From Stenotrophomonas terrae (GTDB lineage: Bacteria; Pseudomonadota; Gammaproteobacteria; Xanthomonadales; Xanthomonadaceae), in NCBI RefSeq assembly GCF_001431465.1, contig NZ_LDJJ01000051.1, positions 31,135-95,134 of the forward strand: a stretch of 64,000 nucleotides of DNA, read 5' to 3'. The notes under the pieces were generated by a model. The model was given only the letters and a program-made list of their open reading frames with translations. It did not search any database and was not told the origin of the DNA. The position numbers were made by a program, and so were the translations under genes. Position 1 is the first letter of the stretch. Each line of letters begins with the position of its first letter. Positions 33,471 to 43,295 of this stretch are shown one piece after another.

Positions 33471-34384
33471 CCACGTTTGCGGTTGTCATCACCAACTACA
33501 ATTACGCCAGTTTCGTCTGCGAGGCGGTGGACAGCGTGCTGGCCCAGACCCGCGCGGCCACGCAGATCCTGGTGGTGGACGATGGCTCCAGCGACGGCTC
33601 ACCGGAGCTGCTGCGCCATCACTACGGCAATGACTCGCGGGTGAGCCTGCTGTTCGGCGAAAACGAAGGCCAGCTGGCCGCGTTCCAGCGTGGTGTGGCT
33701 GCCGCCCACACCGATGTCATCTGCTTCCTCGATGCCGATGACCGCTGGAAGCCCGGCTACCTGCAGCAAATCGGCGCACTGTATGACGCCCGCCGCGATG
33801 TCGATTTCGTCTTCAGCGACCTGCAGACCTTTGGCATCGACAGCCTGGACATCCGTTACGAAGACAGCCAACAGCCCATCGACCTGGGTTACACCGCGAT
33901 AAGCACCTACTTTCTGCTGCCGTGGTACGGCGCGCCCACCTCGGCACTGTCACTACGCCGCAGCTGGGCCGTCGACGTGCTAGACCTGCCCCACAGCCTC
34001 CGCCGTCAATGGAAGCTGTGTGCCGATGCCTGCGTCGTGCATGGCGCCAGCATCCTGGGTGCACGCAAGTACTACCTGCCCACCGCCTGCGTGGAGTACC
34101 GCATCCATGGCAACAACGGCTGGTGGGCCAGCCACCGCGAGCCAACCAGCCGCTACCGCAACAGCCTGCGCGACTACGGCATCGTCCGTATGTACGCTGC
34201 GCGCAATGGCCTGGACGAAGCTTGTTGCAGTCTGGGCAAACGTGAATACCGCACCAAGCCCGAACCCAGCGGCAAGGAGAGGCGCCGCTATGTCCGCATT
34301 GCACTGCGCGGCACTGCGCCGTGGTGGGAGCGCTACGAACAAGCCATCAGCATTCTGTTCGGGCGCCGATCCCGGCGCCGCTGA
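33467..34384 (+). CDS. Glycosyltransferase family 2
   Basis: A 305-residue GT2 enzyme with [31 protein letters not shown] and the metal-binding [15 protein letters not shown] (~83-98). The overlap with uxs makes it the prime candidate for a xylosyltransferase using the UDP-xylose made by its neighbour; this is an inference from operon structure. The C-terminal part is Arg-rich and lacks membrane segments. Last gene of the rightward glycan operon. Confidence 0.82.
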   Translation: MTTFAVVITNYNYASFVCEAVDSVLAQTRAATQILVVDDGSSDGSPELLRHHYGNDSRVSLLFGENEGQLAAFQRGVAAAHTDVICFLDADDRWKPGYLQQIGALYDARRDVDFVFSDLQTFGIDSLDIRYEDSQQPIDLGYTAISTYFLLPWYGAPTSALSLRRSWAVDVLDLPHSLRRQWKLCADACVVHGASILGARKYYLPTACVEYRIHGNNGWWASHREPTSRYRNSLRDYGIVRMYAARNGLDEACCSLGKREYRTKPEPSGKERRRYVRIALRGTAPWWERYEQAISILFGRRSRRR

Positions 34385-34417
34385 GCTTTGCGCCTGCCTG
34401 TGCGCAGGCGCAGGCAA

Positions 34418-35185
34418 TCAACCGTTGCTGGTGGGCGCGCGCCAACGCAGCCGCGACACCAGGTTGTGGGCAAACCAGCGCACGCTCAACCGCGCGCGGT
34501 AGCTCTCGCGGCTCAACCAGCCCAATACGCCTACACCTGGCTTGGCCTTGCGACCGGACTGGATCACCGATGCGAACAGGTCACCACTGCGCACCACGCC
34601 GGGCTTCAGGCCCAGGCACTCCACGCCGTGCAACCAGGCCAGGTCCATGTAATCGTCGACCGGCAGCACCCAGTGATCGGCATGGCGCAGGAATTTTTCC
34701 GCCGCCGACGGTGCCAGGTAATAGCCGAATGCACACAGCGGACTGCGCCAATAACGGTGCAGCACAAAGTCACCAAACTGGACCCAGGGCGAGCTGGGCC
34801 GGTCCGCGGCATGCAGGCGGAAGTAGCCCACCGAATCAGGCAGCAATGGCAGATCGCGCAATACATCCAGAAAGCGTGGATCGATGGTGATGTCGTCTTC
34901 AAACACGATCATCGGTCGGCCACTGTCCACACACTGCTGCCACAACAGATAGTGGCTTGCCCAGCAGCCGATCTCGCCCGGCCGGAACGGCCGCCCCTTG
35001 CAGGCCAGCCGGCGCTTTTCGTCCACCTTGGCAAACAGCGGATGCTGGACACTGCCGTTGATGGCTTCCGACAGCGTCAGCTCGATGCCCAGTGCTGCCG
35101 CCTGCCGCTGGATCGAGGCACGGCGATCCGCCGATGCCGGCAGATTGATTACATACAGGGGCAGGTCTGCGGACGGCCGGGTCAT
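34418..35185 (-). CDS. Glycosyltransferase family 25 (LPS-type)
   Basis: A 255-residue enzyme of the LOS/LPS galactosyltransferase-like GT25 family: LPLYVINLPASADRRASIQRQ at the start, GEIGCWASHYLLWQ (~75-88), PMIVFEDDITIDPRFL (EDD motif, ~100) and VDDYMDLAWLH. It faces the end of the rightward operon. ATG 35185 is used because upstream in-frame codons have no family similarity. Donor and acceptor sugars unknown. Confidence 0.87.
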   Translation of the reverse strand: MTRPSADLPLYVINLPASADRRASIQRQAAALGIELTLSEAINGSVQHPLFAKVDEKRRLACKGRPFRPGEIGCWASHYLLWQQCVDSGRPMIVFEDDITIDPRFLDVLRDLPLLPDSVGYFRLHAADRPSSPWVQFGDFVLHRYWRSPLCAFGYYLAPSAAEKFLRHADHWVLPVDDYMDLAWLHGVECLGLKPGVVRSGDLFASVIQSGRKAKPGVGVLGWLSRESYRARLSVRWFAHNLVSRLRWRAPTSNG

Positions 35186-35396
35186 TGCGCGAAGCGATCC
35201 TGGAGAAGAATCAACACAGGCTCCCGACGCATCAGGAGCCATCCTGAGCACAGCTGCGAGCCATGATAGTACCTGATCAACACGCTGCCACCTTTTTCCA
35301 TACCAGCCCGCCGACAGCTTGCAGCGGGGCTTTCCATTCATCGGCAGCGACGCCGCCAGCTTGATCGAATTTGTCCGCAATCCGCGGACACAACAC

Positions 35397-36734
35397 CTAT
35401 GCCAGTTTCAGCAGGCGCGCATAGAAGAAGCCATCGCCACCCTGCTCGCCCGGCAAGCGCTGACGGCTGCCAGCGACGTCATGCCCGAATGAATCAGGCA
35501 ATGCCTGCACCTGCGCATCCGGGGTACGAGCGAGGAACTGCGCCACCTGCTCGCCGTTTTCCGCACGCAGGATCGAGCAGGTGGAGTACAGCAGCACGCC
35601 ACCGGGACGCAGCACCGTCCACAAGGCATCCAGCAGGCGTGCCTGCAGCGCGGCCAATGCGGTGATGTCTTCGGCGCGGCGGTGCAACAGCACGTCGGGC
35701 TGGCGGCGGATGATGCCGGTGGCCGAACACGGCGCATCCAGCAACACCGCATCAAACGCGGTGCCATCCCACCAGGCGGCGGTATCGGCGGCATCTACCG
35801 CGACTACCTGCGCTTGCGCACCAACGCCGGTACGTGCAAAGGTTTCGCGGATGCGCTGCAGACGCCGCGCGTCGACATCCAGCGCCAACAGCCGCAGCGA
35901 CGGGTCACGCTCCAATAGATGCGCGGACTTGCCGCCGGGCGCCGCGCAGGCGTCCAGTACACGTGCGCCCAACGGCGCCTGCAGAGCATCGGCCACCTGC
36001 TGCGCCGACAGGTCCTGCACCGACACCGCGCCCTGCGCGAAGCCTGGCAGACTGCTCACCGGCACCGCGACCGGCAGACGCACCGCGTCGGCCGACAAAG
36101 GCTCGGCAACGGCTTCGATACCCGCCTGCGCGAGCAAAGCCAGGTAGGCCTCACGCGTGTGCTGCTGGCGGTTCACCCGCAGCCACATCGGGGCCGGCTG
36201 CAAGCTCTGGCTGATGATGTCCGCGGCCTGTTGCGGCCAATCGTTCTGTACCTGTGCCAGCAGCCATGCCGGCCAGGCATCCTCGGCGCGCGCCTCGGCA
36301 AAGCCTTCGCGCTGGGCACGCCGCAGCAGCGCATTGACCATGCCGGCCTGACGCTCGCGGCCAAGTGCACGCGCTGCATCCACCGTCGCCGACAATGCGG
36401 CATGGGCGGGCAGCTGCAATACGTCGAGCTGAGCGAAACCAGCCATCAGCAGCGCGCGCAGATCACTGTCGCGCGCGCCCAGCGGTTTCTGCAGCCACTG
36501 CCGCAGCGCCTGGTCGTAGACCACCCGGCGGCGCAGCGCCGCAAAACAGATGGCCTCCAGCAGCGCGCGATCGCGGCTGTCATCCAGCTTGGGCAGGGCC
36601 GCGCCCAGTTCGGCCTTGAGCGAGCGCCCCTTGCCGATGACCGCCGCCAGCACCTTGGCCGCCAGCGCGCGGGTCTGCACGCCGGGCTGTGCCGCCGCGG
36701 ATTTACCCCACGGAGAGGAAGTAGCAGCCGTCAT
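35397..36734 (-). CDS. rsmB: 16S rRNA (cytosine-967-C5)-methyltransferase
   Basis: A 445-residue rRNA methyltransferase. Residues ~1-150 are the NusB-like RNA-binding domain; the catalytic domain has the SAM motif [16 protein letters not shown] (~252-267), motif [14 protein letters not shown] (PC Cys for release) and the catalytic Cys in [17 protein letters not shown]. Downstream of fmt on the same strand with 4 bp between, the conserved def-fmt-rsmB order of proteobacteria. Confidence 0.96.
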   Translation of the reverse strand: MTAATSSPWGKSAAAQPGVQTRALAAKVLAAVIGKGRSLKAELGAALPKLDDSRDRALLEAICFAALRRRVVYDQALRQWLQKPLGARDSDLRALLMAGFAQLDVLQLPAHAALSATVDAARALGRERQAGMVNALLRRAQREGFAEARAEDAWPAWLLAQVQNDWPQQAADIISQSLQPAPMWLRVNRQQHTREAYLALLAQAGIEAVAEPLSADAVRLPVAVPVSSLPGFAQGAVSVQDLSAQQVADALQAPLGARVLDACAAPGGKSAHLLERDPSLRLLALDVDARRLQRIRETFARTGVGAQAQVVAVDAADTAAWWDGTAFDAVLLDAPCSATGIIRRQPDVLLHRRAEDITALAALQARLLDALWTVLRPGGVLLYSTCSILRAENGEQVAQFLARTPDAQVQALPDSFGHDVAGSRQRLPGEQGGDGFFYARLLKLA

Positions 36735-36738
36735 CCGC

Positions 36739-37662
36739 TCAGCCCTCGATCCGCAGATCGCGGCGTGCGTTCAGATAATCAGCCGCGGTGATCGCCTTGC
36801 CACCTTCGCGCTGCACCACCCGCAGGCGCAGTGCGCCCTGTCCGCAGGCAATGTCGATGCCCTCGCGCGTTGCGCCGATCACCGTGCCCGGTGTCTGGCC
36901 GGCATTGTCATCGAGGGCGACCGCACCATGGATACGCACGCGCTCGCCGGCCAGGGTGGCTTCAGCCACCGGCCACGGGTTGAAAGCGCGCACACGCCGC
37001 GCCAATGCAGCCGCAGATTCGGCCCAGTCGAGCTTGGCTTCAGCCTTGTCCAGCTTGTGTGCGTAGGTGACGCCGGCCTCGGGTTGCGGCTGCGGCACCG
37101 GCTTGAGGCCGGCACGCAACAGACCCAGGCCATCGGAGAGCACCTGCGCGCCCATCAGCGCGAGGCGGTCATGCAGTTGCCCGCCGGTATCGCTGTCGCT
37201 TATCGGGGTGTGCTGGCGCAGCAGCACCGGACCGGTATCCAGGCCCGCTTCCATCTGCATCAGGCAGACGCCGGTTTCGGCATCGCCGGCCTCGATCGCG
37301 CGCTGGATCGGCGCCGCGCCGCGCCAACGCGGCAGCAGCGAGGCATGCACGTTCCAGCAACCGTGGGTGGGGATGGCCAACACTGCCTTGGGCAGGATCA
37401 GACCATACGCCACCACGATCATCAGATCGGGTTGCAGGTCGCGCAGCTGTTGCTGGGCTTCGGGCGTCTTCAGGCTTTCCGGCTGGAATACCGGAATACC
37501 GCGCGCGATCGCATCGAGCTTCACCGGCGAGGGCATCAGCCCGCGGCCACGGCCGGCAGGGCGGTCCGGCTGGGTATAGACCGCCACCACTTCATGCAGA
37601 CGGGCGGCGGCAGCCAGGGAGGCGACGGCGAAGTCCGGCGTACCGGCGAAGATGATTCTCAT
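36739..37662 (-). CDS. fmt: Methionyl-tRNA formyltransferase
   Basis: A 307-residue enzyme that formylates initiator Met-tRNA with 10-formyl-THF. Start [17 protein letters not shown], the [11 protein letters not shown] block and [22 protein letters not shown] with N-H-D catalytic arrangement (~108-146) are all present, followed by the C-terminal OB-like domain. Normal length for the family. Between def and rsmB. Confidence 0.97.
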   Translation of the reverse strand: MRIIFAGTPDFAVASLAAAARLHEVVAVYTQPDRPAGRGRGLMPSPVKLDAIARGIPVFQPESLKTPEAQQQLRDLQPDLMIVVAYGLILPKAVLAIPTHGCWNVHASLLPRWRGAAPIQRAIEAGDAETGVCLMQMEAGLDTGPVLLRQHTPISDSDTGGQLHDRLALMGAQVLSDGLGLLRAGLKPVPQPQPEAGVTYAHKLDKAEAKLDWAESAAALARRVRAFNPWPVAEATLAGERVRIHGAVALDDNAGQTPGTVIGATREGIDIACGQGALRLRVVQREGGKAITAADYLNARRDLRIEG

Positions 37663-37833
37663 TGGGCGGGATTCGCAATGCGGGATGCGGGAGGAGCGAC
37701 AACGGCGCAGCGGCGGCCCTCAGCCCTCACGAATCGAAAAAGGAAGGTGCGGATCCGGGATCCGGAACAGAACGCAAGAACTGCCGGAAGCGCGGCGAAG
37801 CCTGCTCTTACCATCCCCGATCCCGGCCCCGGA

Positions 37834-38349
37834 TCACGCCACGTGCTTGCGCGACTTGGCCAGCTTCTTGCGCACCATCTCGCGCTTGAGCGGCGACAGG
37901 TAGTCGATGAACAGCTTGCCGTCCAGGTGATCCATTTCGTGCTGGATGCAGGTGGCCAGCAGATCATCGGCAGCCAGTTCCTGCTGCTTGCCCTCGCGGT
38001 CCAGGAAACGCACCACGATGGAATCGGCACGGGTCACATCGGCATAGATGCCAGGCACCGACAGGCAGCCTTCCTGATAGACGCGGCCGCTTTCGCTGGC
38101 GCTGACGATCTGCGGATTGATGAACACCTGCGGCTCGTTGTGCTCTTCGCTGACGTCGATGACCATGAAACGCTTGTGCACGTCCACCTGGCTGGCGGCC
38201 AGGCCAATGCCGGGGGCGTCGTACATGGTCTGCAGCATGTCGTCGAGCAGCTGCTGGAACGCAGGCGTGGTCACTTCGGCCGCTTCGACAAGGGCCGCCT
38301 TGGTGCGCAGGCGCGGATCTGGGAACTCAAGAATGGGCAGGAGGGCCAT
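37834..38349 (-). CDS. def: Peptide deformylase
   Basis: A 171-residue metalloenzyme removing the formyl group from nascent proteins. Motif 1 GIGLAASQV (~47-55), motif 2 EGCLSVPG (~92-99) and motif 3 [12 protein letters not shown] (~136-147) supply the Cys, two His and Glu of the Fe/Zn site. A C-terminal [19 protein letters not shown] tail is typical for type 1 enzymes. The 171-bp gap to fmt contains degenerate G/C repeats but no gene; def is divergent from the LysM gene. Confidence 0.97.
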   Translation of the reverse strand: MALLPILEFPDPRLRTKAALVEAAEVTTPAFQQLLDDMLQTMYDAPGIGLAASQVDVHKRFMVIDVSEEHNEPQVFINPQIVSASESGRVYQEGCLSVPGIYADVTRADSIVVRFLDREGKQQELAADDLLATCIQHEMDHLDGKLFIDYLSPLKREMVRKKLAKSRKHVA

Positions 38350-38478
38350 GGTGATACCAATCTGGGAATGCCGCTTATTTCGGCAAGATGTCGCAATTCT
38401 AACGCTTGCGCTTGCCCGGCGCGCCCGTTTCTGCAATATAGTGCGCCAACCTGTTGGGGAATCAGGCAGAGCGCAACC

Positions 38479-39603
38479 ATGTTGAAACAGTTACGTACGG
38501 TCGCCGCCGTGGCGATGCTGACCGTCACGACCTATGCCGTGGCCGTCGAAATGAACGGCACTCACCCTGACACCTACGTGGTGCGCAAGGGCGATACTTT
38601 GTGGGACATATCAGCACGTTTCCTGAAAAAGCCGTGGCTTTGGCCGGAAATCTGGCAGGCAAACCCGCAGGTCAAGAACCCGCACCTGATCTATCCGGGC
38701 GATGTTCTGAGCCTGGCCTATCTGGACCGTGTCACGGCCCAGGCCGGCCCGCGCCAGGAAGCACCGATCACCGGCGTGCCGCTGTCGGACGTTGAGCCGT
38801 TCCTCAGAAACCTGAACGTTGTAGACAGCTTCGAGGACCTGCCCTACGTGGTTGGCCTGGAAGACAACCGTCTGCGCGCCAGCAGCGGGCAGAAGGCGTA
38901 TGTCGTCGGCCTCGACGCGGCCCAGCCCGGCCAGCGCTACATGGTGGTCCGTCCAACCGTGCGCTTTGCCCAGCCCAAGCCCACCGAGGACCTGGACAGC
39001 CGCGGCAAGGTCACCCCTGGCAGCGGCAACCTGTGGAGCAGCTATGTTGCCTCCAGCGACCGCAAGGAAGTACTCGGCTATGAGCTGGCCAAGGTCAATG
39101 TCGGCACCCTGACCCACGTCGCCAGTGGCGACGTGCAGGCCTCCACCCTGCAGCTGGAAGACAGCGGCAGCGAGGTGCGCAGGGGCGACCGCCTGATGCC
39201 GGTGCAGATCAATCCGTACGACCTGCAGTTCATCCCGCATGCCCCGGCCACCGCCACGGCACCGGGCCAGCTGCGCGTACTGGCGGTTACCGACACCTTC
39301 ACCAGCGGTGGTCCACGCGATGTGATCGCCATTTCCGGCGGCGCACGCGAGGGCATCAACAACGGCACGGTGTTCTCGGTCTGGCGCAATGGCAGCCATG
39401 TTTCCGATCGCATGCATTCCCCGGGCTCTTCGCGCGCGGACGATGCACTGAAGGCTGGTGCAGGCCGGATCTCCCTGCCTGACGAGTATGCCGCGCATGC
39501 CATGGTGTTCCGCACCTTCGACAAGGTCAGCTACGCGCTGATCATGGAAGGCACCAAGCCGGCACGCCTTGGCTATGAGCTGAAGCACCCGGACGCGCAG
39601 TAA
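38479..39603 (+). CDS. LysM-domain exported protein
   Basis: A 374-residue exported protein. The signal peptide is [20 protein letters not shown] with likely cleavage near residue 22, followed by one LysM domain ([31 protein letters not shown], ~32-78) that binds peptidoglycan. The remaining 290 residues are a beta-rich region found in proteins encoded next to dprA in gamma-proteobacteria; no enzyme motif is visible. Ends at a strong hairpin terminator. Role in the cell wall inferred only from LysM. Confidence 0.9.
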   Translation: MLKQLRTVAAVAMLTVTTYAVAVEMNGTHPDTYVVRKGDTLWDISARFLKKPWLWPEIWQANPQVKNPHLIYPGDVLSLAYLDRVTAQAGPRQEAPITGVPLSDVEPFLRNLNVVDSFEDLPYVVGLEDNRLRASSGQKAYVVGLDAAQPGQRYMVVRPTVRFAQPKPTEDLDSRGKVTPGSGNLWSSYVASSDRKEVLGYELAKVNVGTLTHVASGDVQASTLQLEDSGSEVRRGDRLMPVQINPYDLQFIPHAPATATAPGQLRVLAVTDTFTSGGPRDVIAISGGAREGINNGTVFSVWRNGSHVSDRMHSPGSSRADDALKAGAGRISLPDEYAAHAMVFRTFDKVSYALIMEGTKPARLGYELKHPDAQ

Positions 39604-39629
39604 GCGCCTGCGGCCTAGCCTTACGATGT

Positions 39630-39661
39630 ACAACAACGGCGCCTGAGGGCGCCGTTGTTGT
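39630..39661 (+). terminator. Hairpin terminator after LysM gene
   Basis: ACAACAACGGCGCC, loop TGAG, then the exact complement GGCGCCGTTGTTGT: a perfect 14-bp stem, with U-rich arm end, 26 bp past the stop codon and just before the dprA start. Confidence 0.8.
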
Positions 39662-39681
39662 ATGTGGCGGCAGGCTGGGGC

Positions 39682-40833
39682 ATGCCGCGATCAAACACAC
39701 TGGATACGCACACCCTGCCCTGTTGCCCGGCGCTGCTCAGCTTGGCATTGGCCGGCGGCCCGTTGGAATCACTGCGTCAGCTGCGCGATCAACACGACAG
39801 CAGCGCTGCCGCCATCGCAGCCGGCCCGGCCCAATGGCGTGCGGCAAGCTGCACACCTGCCCAGTGCCAGGCGCTTTCACGCCCGGACCCCGATGCCTGG
39901 GCCAGGGCAACTACCTGGCTGCTGGAGGACAACCACCACCTGATCGGCTGGGACGAGCCCGACTATCCGCCGCTGCTGCGCGACAGCCCCAACCCGCCGG
40001 TTGCGCTGTTCGTCGCAGGCGACCCCACCCGCTTATGGCAACCGGCGATCGCCATCGTCGGCAGCCGCAATCCCACCGCAGGCGGCCGCGACAACGCACG
40101 AGATTTCGCCACCGCACTGGCAGGTCATGGCCTCACCATCGCCAGCGGCCTGGCCGCCGGTATCGACGCAGCAGCGCACCGCGCGGCCTTGGCCTGCAGC
40201 GGCAGCACCTATGCGGTGATCGGCACCGGCCCCGACCTGGCCTATCCTCGCCACCACCGCCAACTGCAGGCGCAGATCGCCAGCCAGGGCGCGGTTGTCA
40301 GCGAATACCCGCCCGGCACCGTGCCACGCAGCGGCCAGTTCCCGGCCCGCAACCGGCTATTGGCGGCACTGGCGCTGGGCACGGTGGTGATCGAGGCGGC
40401 CGAGCGTTCTGGCGCGCTGATCACCGCCCGCCTGGCCAGCGAGGCCGGGCGCGAGATCTTTGCCCTGCCCGGCTCCATCCACAACCCGATGGCGCGCGGC
40501 TGCCACCGGCTGATACGCCAGGGTGCAACCTTGGTGACACATGCCGACGACATTCTTGAAGGCGTGGCCAATCTGGCCGGCGAACTGGCCTGTGCCTTGC
40601 AAACCCGGCTTCAGACCCCCATCTCCCCTGTACCGTCCGGCCAGCACCCGGCCGTCACACCAGAAGATCCAAACTACAAGCGATTGTGGGATGCCTTGGG
40701 TTACGACCCAACCGGTATGGATTTACTGATCGAGCGCACTGGATTGACGGCTGCCAGCCTGTCCTCCATGCTGCTGCTCATGGAATTGGAAGGCAGGGTC
40801 GCGTCCGCGCATGGCCGCTACACCCGCACCTGA
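39682..40833 (+). CDS. dprA: DNA processing protein DprA
   Basis: A 383-residue protein that loads RecA onto incoming single-stranded DNA during transformation. The Rossmann-like core has AIVGSRNPTAGG (~126-137), IASGLAAGIDAAAHRAAL and VVSEYPPGTVPRSGQFPARNRL, then TVVIEAAERSGALITAR and the FALPGSIHNPMARG block. A C-terminal winged-helix (Z-DNA-like) domain (LLIERTGLTAASLSSMLLLM) follows a variable linker. ATG 39682 lies after the upstream terminator; earlier starts fall inside it. Confidence 0.95.
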   Translation: MPRSNTLDTHTLPCCPALLSLALAGGPLESLRQLRDQHDSSAAAIAAGPAQWRAASCTPAQCQALSRPDPDAWARATTWLLEDNHHLIGWDEPDYPPLLRDSPNPPVALFVAGDPTRLWQPAIAIVGSRNPTAGGRDNARDFATALAGHGLTIASGLAAGIDAAAHRAALACSGSTYAVIGTGPDLAYPRHHRQLQAQIASQGAVVSEYPPGTVPRSGQFPARNRLLAALALGTVVIEAAERSGALITARLASEAGREIFALPGSIHNPMARGCHRLIRQGATLVTHADDILEGVANLAGELACALQTRLQTPISPVPSGQHPAVTPEDPNYKRLWDALGYDPTGMDLLIERTGLTAASLSSMLLLMELEGRVASAHGRYTRT

Positions 40834-40878
40834 AGGTTTCTTCACCTCCACAGCGCCAATGGCGCAGGCCGAGGGGCA

Positions 40879-41352
40879 ATGAAAGAGAGCATTCTGGACG
40901 TCCTGTTGTACCTGTTTGAACACTATTTCAGCGAAGATGCCGATCTCATCCGGGACCGCGACTCGCTTCAGAACGGCCTGATCCAGGCCGGTTTCAGTCC
41001 CGCCGAAATCAACAAGGCCTTCGATTGGCTCGATGCCTTGGCCGAACAACGCCCAGCCGTGGCCCAGCCACGCGTTGACGGGCCGGTACGTGTTTTCCAT
41101 GGCCCCGAGCTGGACAAGCTGGACGTGGAATGCCGCGGCTTCCTGCTGTTCCTTGAGCAACAGCGCGTGCTCGACGCCGACCAGCGCGAACTCGTGCTGG
41201 ACCGCGCCATGGCCTTGGACCAGGACGAACTGGACCTGGACGACCTGAAGTGGGTGGTGCTGATGGTGCTGTTCAACCAGCCCGGCGCCGAAGCAGCCTA
41301 TGCCTGGATGGAAACCCAGATGTTCGTCGACGAACCCGAACCCCTGCACTGA
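40879..41352 (+). CDS. smg: Smg family protein (DUF494)
   Basis: A 157-residue acidic protein matching the Smg/DUF494 family: [17 protein letters not shown] at the start and [20 protein letters not shown] near the C-terminus are family signatures. It is regularly found between dprA and topA in gamma-proteobacteria, as here. Biological function is unknown. Confidence 0.95.
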   Translation: MKESILDVLLYLFEHYFSEDADLIRDRDSLQNGLIQAGFSPAEINKAFDWLDALAEQRPAVAQPRVDGPVRVFHGPELDKLDVECRGFLLFLEQQRVLDADQRELVLDRAMALDQDELDLDDLKWVVLMVLFNQPGAEAAYAWMETQMFVDEPEPLH

Positions 41353-41371
41353 GCCCACGCGGCGTGCAGGG

Positions 41372-42121
41372 ATGCATAAGGACAACACCTACGTGAGCCA
41401 GTGGTTCTACGCCGAGGGCAACCGCGAACGCCGCGGCCCGATTACCGACGAGAACATCGTCGCGTTGTTCCAGTCCCACCGCATCGATGAAGATACCCTG
41501 GTCTGGCGCGAAGGCGCCGGCGACTGGCGGCCGCTGCGTGATTTCGCCAGCGAACTCGGCCTGGATCTGGCCGCTGCCGAACCTTCCGCAGCCGCCGCTT
41601 CTGCCGGCCCGCCGTCACTGCCGCCACCCTTGCAGGCCCAAGCGCCGCATGCAGCCTCGCCCGCCACAGCGCCCAAGCCCGGCCTGTCCGGCTGCGCAAT
41701 TGCCGGCATCATCGCAGCGGTGGTCGGGGTGATCCTGATCGCCGTTGCCGGCATCCTGGCGGCCATCGCCGTGCCCGCCTATCAGGAATATGTACTGCGC
41801 TCCAAGACCGCCATGGCCAATGGCCAACTGGTCGGACTGAAGCAGCAGGTAGCCGAATTCGCCGCCACCAACCAGCGCTGCCCTATCAATGATGACGACG
41901 GCTTTGGCGCCCCGGACAGCTACGCTGCTGGCGATGTCGCCCAGGTCCATATCGGCCGCTTTGAAGAGGGGCATTGCGGGCTGGAAGCCTTCCTGCGTGT
42001 CCCAAAGCAATCGCAGCTTGACGGCAAAAGCATCTGGCTCGACTACGATATGCATGCCGACACATGGGAATGCAGTTCCGATGTCGAGGACAAATACCTG
42101 CCAATCGACTGTCGCGGTTGA
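41372..42121 (+). CDS. GYF_2 domain protein fused to pilin-like segment
   Basis: A 249-residue protein. Residues ~8-58 are a GYF_2 domain (SQWFYAEGNRERRGPITDEN...LVWREGAGDWRPL). After a Pro/Ala linker comes one membrane helix (CAIAGIIAAVVGVILIAVAGILAAIAVPAYQEYV) that merges into a type IV pilin-like helix (VPAYQEYVLRSKTAMANGQL) and a C-terminal globular part with Cys pairs (QRCPINDDDG, HCGL, WECSSD...IDCRG). The protein thus combines a cytosolic GYF_2 module with a pilin-like periplasmic domain. Function unknown; a close paralogue of its N-terminus follows. Confidence 0.8.
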   Translation: MHKDNTYVSQWFYAEGNRERRGPITDENIVALFQSHRIDEDTLVWREGAGDWRPLRDFASELGLDLAAAEPSAAAASAGPPSLPPPLQAQAPHAASPATAPKPGLSGCAIAGIIAAVVGVILIAVAGILAAIAVPAYQEYVLRSKTAMANGQLVGLKQQVAEFAATNQRCPINDDDGFGAPDSYAAGDVAQVHIGRFEEGHCGLEAFLRVPKQSQLDGKSIWLDYDMHADTWECSSDVEDKYLPIDCRG

Positions 42122-42154
42122 TTGGCGGCAGCCAGAACTTCTACGGGGAAAACG

Positions 42155-43108
42155 ATGAGCCAGTGGTACTACGCTGACAGCCAGCGCGAACGGCATGGGC
42201 CGATTGAAGCGGATGATCTGCGCGAAAAATTCCGCGCGGGCGATATCGACCTGGGCACCCTGGTCTGGCGCGAAGGCATGCAGCAGTGGCAGCCGCTGTC
42301 AGCGGTGAGCGACGAACTGCAGCTGCTGGCCCAAGCCGCCAGCACCGGCATCGATCTGCGCCAGGACTATGCCGCCATCGAAAGTGGCGAGGCGCTGAGC
42401 GCGCCGGCTGCTGAAAGCGAGGCCCCTGCAGCAACTTCCGGCGAGACCTATTCGCCGTACACCGCACCTGCCAGCCGCCCGCAGGATGTGGACCCGGCCG
42501 CCGTACAGGGCGGGCTGGTGGTGCAGGCAGGCTTCTGGAAGCGGGTAGCCGCCTACTTCATCGACTACGTGATCATGACGATGTTCACCTACATCGTGCT
42601 GATCCCGCTGAGCATCCTCGGCGCCATCGTCGGTGGCATATCGGGCAGCTCGGATTCCGCCGCCGGCTCGATCGGCATGTTCCTGACCCTGGGCATCGGC
42701 TACCTGATCATCTTCGCCGCCAACATGATGTACCCGGCATGGATGCATTCGTCCAAGTACCAGGCCACGCTGGGCAAGATGGCGGTGGGCATCAAGGTGG
42801 TGCGCAGCAACGGTGAGCGCCTGACCCTGGGCCGCGCGATTGGCCGCTTCTTCGCCTACATCCTGAGCAGCATCACCTTGTGCATAGGCTTTGTGATGGC
42901 CGCCTTCACCGAGCGCAAGCAGGCCTTGCATGACATCATCTGCGACACCCTGGTGGTGGACAAGTTCGCCTTCACCGAGCACCCGGAATGGCAGCAGCAG
43001 GGCCTGGGTACGGTAACCATCGTGATCCTGTCGCTGGCCGGCCTGGGCATCCTTTGCCTGATCGGGCTGTTGGTGCTTATCGGCGTTGCCGCAGCAGGCT
43101 TCAACTGA
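42155..43108 (+). CDS. RDD family membrane protein with N-terminal GYF_2 domain
   Basis: A 317-residue protein. The GYF_2 domain (SQWYYADSQRERHGPIEADD...LVWREGMQQWQPL) is nearly the same as in the preceding gene. After a linker it has an RDD domain (FWKRVAAYFIDYVIMTMFTY with the R-D pattern) spanning three membrane segments, then HSSKYQATLGKMAVGIKVV typical of RDD proteins, and a final hydrophobic segment (TIVILSLAGLGILCLIGLLVLIG). Transport or stress roles are suggested for RDD proteins elsewhere; none can be proven here. Confidence 0.87.
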   Translation: MSQWYYADSQRERHGPIEADDLREKFRAGDIDLGTLVWREGMQQWQPLSAVSDELQLLAQAASTGIDLRQDYAAIESGEALSAPAAESEAPAATSGETYSPYTAPASRPQDVDPAAVQGGLVVQAGFWKRVAAYFIDYVIMTMFTYIVLIPLSILGAIVGGISGSSDSAAGSIGMFLTLGIGYLIIFAANMMYPAWMHSSKYQATLGKMAVGIKVVRSNGERLTLGRAIGRFFAYILSSITLCIGFVMAAFTERKQALHDIICDTLVVDKFAFTEHPEWQQQGLGTVTIVILSLAGLGILCLIGLLVLIGVAAAGFN

Positions 43109-43175
43109 CAAATTGCCGGGGGCGGCTTGACATCAGCCCCTCCGGCATGATTCCTCTAATAAGGAACCAAGCTGA

Positions 43176-43199
43176 ACGCCCGGGCCGCAACCCGGGCGT
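43176..43199 (+). other. Hairpin in the topA leader
   Basis: ACGCCCGGG pairs with CCCGGGCGT around a 6-nt loop, 97 bp before topA. There is no U-tract, so it may be a leader structure or a weak terminator of the RDD gene. A TTGACA hexamer lies at 43127-43132, without a well-spaced -10. Confidence 0.45.
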
Positions 43200-43295
43200 C
43201 GGCTTATGCACAACCCAAACATCGGCTTCACTATCGTCCCGGTTTAAGCCACCCTAGCGCCCCTCAAGGGCGTTCCGCCCCAAGAATGTACTGAC

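Noticed and set aside
36550..38478. Upstream in-frame extension of the LysM protein to about 1,017 residues
   Set aside because: It would be antisense to fmt and def; the true start has a signal peptide at 38479.
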